DNA of 64,000 bases from Simmondsia chinensis (Eukaryota > Streptophyta > Magnoliopsida > Caryophyllales > Simmondsiaceae): the NCBI GenBank assembly GCA_018398585.1, contig JAGTTD010000018.1, positions 10,113,501 through 10,177,500 of the forward strand, given 5' to 3'. Each line of letters opens with the position of its first letter. The stretch's first letter is position 1. Below, in pieces: positions 40,301-46,300 of the stretch. Both the position numbers and the translations under genes were made by a program. The notes under the pieces were generated by a model, which was given only the letters and a program-made list of their open reading frames with translations, did not search any database and was not told where the DNA came from.

Positions 40301-43300
40301 AATTTTGAACCAAGGTGTGATATATTCAATTGTTGAATATTTTATTATAATCCAAAAACAAATAATATCTAATAGGATTAGATATCCAGTTTACGATCTA
40401 ATGAGATTAAGAATAGATTTAATTATTTATTTATTTTTAAAATTAAAAGAAAAAAGAATTAGGGAAGTGCCCACATCATCCTACCCATGCGGTCATCGCC
40501 CAGGGGTCAGGAGTTCGATTCTCGTTGAGGATATACTCATGACTTACCTGCTCAAGCAGATTGTGGGCCTCCTCATGGGCCTAGGTTGACTGGGGCAACC
40601 GAGTCCCTCATTACAAAAAAAAATTTCTAAAAGAGTTTAGAAAAATCTTTAATTACTCCAACCTTTAGGCCTTAAGTGTTGTTATTTAAATTGTTTGATA
40701 ACATGGCATTTGTTAAATTTTAGTTCACATGTTCAATATTATTTAAATGAGCTAAATATTATGTACGATGTGAATATAATTATAAGGCAATATAACTTGG
40801 TGAAATATTTGATTTCATCGAGTGGGAAATTTTTTTCAAATAGATCTAATATGATTAAATAATTCAAAAGTTGAGTTATTTGAAAGAAAATTCTCATAAT
40901 GTATCTAATGAGATTAGATTACATATGATGGATAATTAAAGGAACCTAATTGGATTAGGGTTTTATTTGATGGTTAAATAAAAATTTAAAATGTGATTCT
41001 AATATTGATTGTGAGATAATCAAATTTAAAAGAAAGATCCGCCATTATAAATTTCCAGTGGGAGCGAGGATCAAGAGTTGATTCCTCACTGTCTTCATTG
41101 CCAATCTGATAGTATAGTGGATAGGCGCTACTCCCCGAGGAGGGCGTTTGTTCGCGGAATACAGGGTTAGACTTCTTAGTGATAGATGGAGGTACAGGAA
41201 AAACGAGTGCGGCCACGCTGACATGAAGTATCTTGTTTACTTGTACAAATGTCTAGGTAATGGTATAAGCTAGATTAGGATAGTATATCCGTCTCCTAGA
41301 GAGCATTATGGTACCGTCTTAGAGACCAAGGAAGAAACAGTAAGTTAAATATGTTCAGGAAACATATTAATTGAGAATAGTTCTCACTTGACTAATAACT
41401 TGTTAGCCTCTCTCCCATAGTAGCGGGTAAATTGGTTAGCTCATTGTTGCACACAAACAGAGAATGGTTATGTGGATTCCATGCTTTGTTTGTTTGCTAA
41501 AATTATTAAAACGTTCACAAGACTCAAAATATCAAGTGGGAGCAAGCTTCTAAATAAATGCTCATGGCCTCCGTTACCGGTCTAGCAGTATAGTAGGTGG
41601 ACGCAACTCCCTAAGAGTTAGTTGCAAGATTCGGACATTAGATGTCGAATGTTTTCTTGCATTAGATACTTGAAAATTCAAGAATGTTTTCTTACATTAG
41701 ATACTTGAAAATTCAACTGTAGTAGAGATGATCAGATATTTGAAACGAGTGTTTGATTAGAGAACTAGTAGCATGAGAACAGCTTATGAGAACGATGATA
41801 GACACTAGATTGCGTTAAGAAAACTCAATTCAAGAGTGTGTCATAAGAAAACTCCATAGCTAGTGATGGGCATAAGGTAGCGCACCTAATGGATTCACCT
41901 ACGAGAATGTGGGGGTGTTAAGTCATCCTCTGTTGAGAGTAAGGGCTTACACTATAATATTCCTGAGTATCCAGGTAGCGGATTTGTTTTGTTGAGAAGG
42001 ACCTCATACGTCCGGATTGTGGAGTGCGTTTTAAACCCGAGAACCACAGGAAGTAGATGTGTGTACTATTCACAACGACCGCTCAAGTTCCAAGACTATT
42101 TTCACCTAGGGTGGTTTTGTGACATGGATATTCACTAGGTATCGATTCAAGTCCAAAAGACATTGCTCAGTAACACTTTTCTTCCTTGTCTCAAAAGTGA
42201 ATCGTGTAGGGGATTGTTGGAATTTGGAGGTAGTATGCTTCAATTTTGCACTTGTTGCTCCAAGTCTTGAATTCCATATAAAAATTCTTGAGATCAGAAA
42301 GCCACTTTATATCTCCCACCATCTTATTAAATTCCTTCATTGATCCCTCCTTGTGAGGGGCATTTGCACTCCAAGAACCATGCCAAAAGAAAATGGAAGA
42401 ACCATCCTCAAACTTAAAAAAGGTGGAGGAAAAGAAATATAAATAATTAAGCTAATGGGTGGCAAGCATGTATGCCAAGTGTAATTCTTAATGGGATTTT
42501 TATAGAAAACCACCTTGCAAAGTTGTCAATTTTCACTTAACCACAAGAAGTTTTTTAATTTTTAGAAAACCACCTCCAAAAGGCCAAATTTTTTTCATTA
42601 ACCACCTTAAACCATGTTGTTAACCCAGGAAGCACGGACACAGATACGAGATACGATACGATACCGATACGCCAACACATAATTTTTCAAAAAACTAGGA
42701 TACGGCACCTTGGGTACACGTTACTTAAAAATTATGTATTTTCTTAGATATATATCCATGTAATTGATGAAAAAACATAGAGTTATAAACCCACAAGGAA
42801 CAAAAGGAACATACCCAGTGCCTCAAGGGCTCCTGCCTACGCAGGGTCGGGGGGGCGGATGTACTTAGCCTTCCCCCTTCAGGGTGTTAACCTGAAGAGA
42901 GGCTGTTTCCCAGTGCCCCCAACCTGAAGGTGAGGACTTCCCAGGAGGTCACCCATCCTGGTATTACTCTCGCCCAAGCACGCTTAACTTCGGAGTTCTA
43001 ATGGGATCCAGTGACGGCGTGTTGGTGCCCTCTTTGGCTAGAGTTATAAACCCTAAAAAAAAAGAAAAAAAATTATAATAACTTAAGAAAAAAAAATTAA
43101 GCTTAACTAAAACAGGGCAAATTCAAGCATATATAATTGACAAAAAAAAATTGACAAAGGTTCCAAGCAGCGACCCCCCCCCCCCCCCCCCAAAAACTTA
43201 AAAGAGGCTTCCTTTTCCTTTTCTCATCATTCTCTCTCTCTCTTCCAAATTGTACAAAAATATTACTTCTTTTTTTATCAAAACAGACATAAAATATTTC

Positions 43301-46300
43301 AAAATATTAGTTTATTTTTAAATTTAATTTAAATGTAATCATATTAAAATTTATATAATATAATTTAACTATTTAATATGTATACTACTATATTATATAC
43401 ATATAATAATATATTGTAATATAATATTTTTTAAGTCAAAATACCAAAAACGTGTCAGAATGTATATTACAATATTTTTAAAGTCAAAATACCAAAAACA
43501 TGCCAAAATATATCGGAAGCGCGCCAAAAACGTCTCGGAAATTCAAAATTCAAAAAGACGAAATTAGATACCTTTTTTCACGTATCGGACACTTAATCGG
43601 AAGCGTGTTGGAAACGTATTGGAAATACAAAATTAAAAAAAAAAGTATCGGATACTTTTTTCACATATCAGACAAATATCGGAACGTGTCGGAAGCGTGT
43701 CAGTGTGGGATACGTGTCGGATACCGATACTCTAGCCAAAAAAGAGTATCGGTACTTTCTAGTTGTTAACTATCCGTTAAATATGACACCACTTCCATGA
43801 GTATTTTAGGTTGTCTTTTTTACTTTATAAGTGCACATGAAGCAAGAGTTGAAACTAGTCAAGCTGACAATGCATTCACCCATCCCCCTTCCCCACCTCA
43901 GTTTGATCCCAAGGGTGTTTGAAAGAGAAGGTATTTGATCCTTGGTGGAGGAGGGGGTGGAAAATGCTTTGCAAGCTTAGGTATTTTAAATCATGCTTAA
44001 TAGATACTCTAAAATCTATATAAAAGCCACTAGTAGGTAACAAACAATTAGCGGTATGATTTAAAGCGGTTGATTGAAATTTTTAGACTTTGGGAGGTGG
44101 TTTTCTAAAAATTTAAAAGTTATAATGGTTAAAAGCAAAACGACAAATTTTTCAAGGTTTTTTTTAAAAAAAGAAAGACCATTCTTAATAGATGCATTTT
44201 ATTTGCATTTCTTTGGGGACTGGAAGAAATCCTACAATATCCTGCCTGTTGGAACTACCAACCTAATTTTTCACATAACTTGCTAAAAATATTTTGAGAG
44301 GGGAGGAAACTGGAAAGTAGCAGACCTGCAAGTATGGTCCATGCTTTTGTTTCCTGCATGCAAACAATTAAAGGATATTTCAATTGTATTATAAAACAAA
44401 TACTCTCTGAAACCTAGTGACTAGTGTGGCACTAAAAGTTTTCTTGCACCTTTTCGCCTGAAGTAAAATATGTCCGCATGCCCAGTAGCCGATATGTTGC
44501 CCTAATAAGGTTTCCCAGGCCACTTTCAGTGACACCAAGGGACTTCAAGAACTCTGTTCTTTCTTCAGATGCAAGTTCGGTTAATTCTGACTCAACCTGC
44601 AATAACAAGTTCGGTTTTCTTGCACCATGAACTTTCAAAAATTGTAAGTACCCTCTGCTAGAACTCTATAATTTTTGTTGGATGATGGTGACATGGAACA
44701 TAATTTCATAAGTATCCTCAGTCAAAATTTTGTAATATGTTTCCGAAAATGCTGACCTGATTAACAATATATAGGTACCTTTTACTGAAATCTGGTAATT
44801 TTTTCATAATCCGAAGAATTCTTACTGAAAATATTGACATTGCCCGTATATACTATCAAAACCATATACTATATTAGCATTTTATGAAAACAATTTTCCG
44901 GTATCTAGCAAAAATTCACCAAACTCCAGTAATATGATTTTTAAACCATAGGGTACCATATTATATACAGCAAAAGTTCCCTATTTAAATACACATAATA
45001 CTCACCGCAATGCGAATAATACATGTAACAGAGAACACATGATAATGTTACAAGATAATATTTTTATTTTTATTTTATTCTTTTGACAATGCACGTTGGA
45101 TAGGACAATAGTCATCTCAATGTTTGAACCCCTGTTAGTAAAATACAGTACAAGCTTAAACCGTATTTATTGCGTATGTGTATTATTCGGCTTTATACAT
45201 GACAATTTCGATTAAAAATTCATTAACTTTTAAGAAAATACATAAGGATACATTCATGTTTAAAACAACTCATCCTTTTAAGATACAAACAAAGTGGGAA
45301 GGGATATCATTCTATTAAACCAACTTTTGTTGATAACCTTAGCCAGAATAGTAGTAGTAGGAAGCACAACACATAGTAAATGACAAGGTATAATTGATAA
45401 TTTGAGAGCTGAAGTGACAAATTTAGCAAAATGTAAAATATGGACACTTAATTCAGGTTAAGTATTGATTATTTTTGATTAATCATTTTGCTTTTAAACG
45501 GGAAAATACAAATACATGTTATAAACCGTGTATTATGCGTATAAATCAAGAAAACGTGCTTTTACCTTATTATTGGTCATTATACATAAACGCCCTTTTT
45601 ATACAGATGAATACGGATACGTGTTCAATATGCTTGTTATCCGCGTTTTTTTACTAATTGAGGTTTGAACCAACCTGCGCGGAGATAGTCACCAACCCAG
45701 ACTGCAATTCTGATGCAACGTTCATCACTTCCTTGACATGTGGATTCTCTCCAGGGTCAGCCAGATCAGACTCTGCTACATTGGCCACATAAATTACTGG
45801 TTTCATTGTAAGAAGACAAAGATGTTTCACAGAATCTCTTTCAAGATCTGATAAAGTAACAGATCGTGCTGGCCTTCCATCCATAAGTGCCTTTTGGATC
45901 CTATCAAGTGCATCTCTTTCTGCTTCCTCCTGAAGTCCCCAAAAAGTTTCAGAGAGATAATATGGCTCTACTATTTTAAAATCAGTGTGTATATATCTAA
46001 ATTAGATGATGTGTCGATCTTGAATAACTAAAAAAAATTCTTTTAAACAAAAAAATATATTATTAAGAGAGAAAGGAGTTGCTGAAACTATTTTACCTTG
46101 ACTTTAGACTGTGGATCTTTGGATTTGCCTTTTTTGAGTTTTTCCATCCTTCTTTCTATCTGCTCACTTGAAATGACTCAAATTTAGTTATATCAATTAA
46201 ACGCATAAATATTAGTAGCTACAAGAAAGTCAAAACAGAGAAATCATGCCTCGAGATCAAGTGAATAACTTAGATACCACAAAGATAACTTCAGCAGCAT

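Noticed and set aside
40986..41216. 76-residue minus-strand ORF
   Set aside because: Within the LARD-like internal region; sequence repeats elsewhere in that region and shows no domain.
33788..43038. Cassandra TRIM (LTR with 5S)
   Set aside because: No paired LTRs, primer site or 5-bp duplications around the 5S units; duplications are 15-22 bp and the 3' ends match an RTE LINE.
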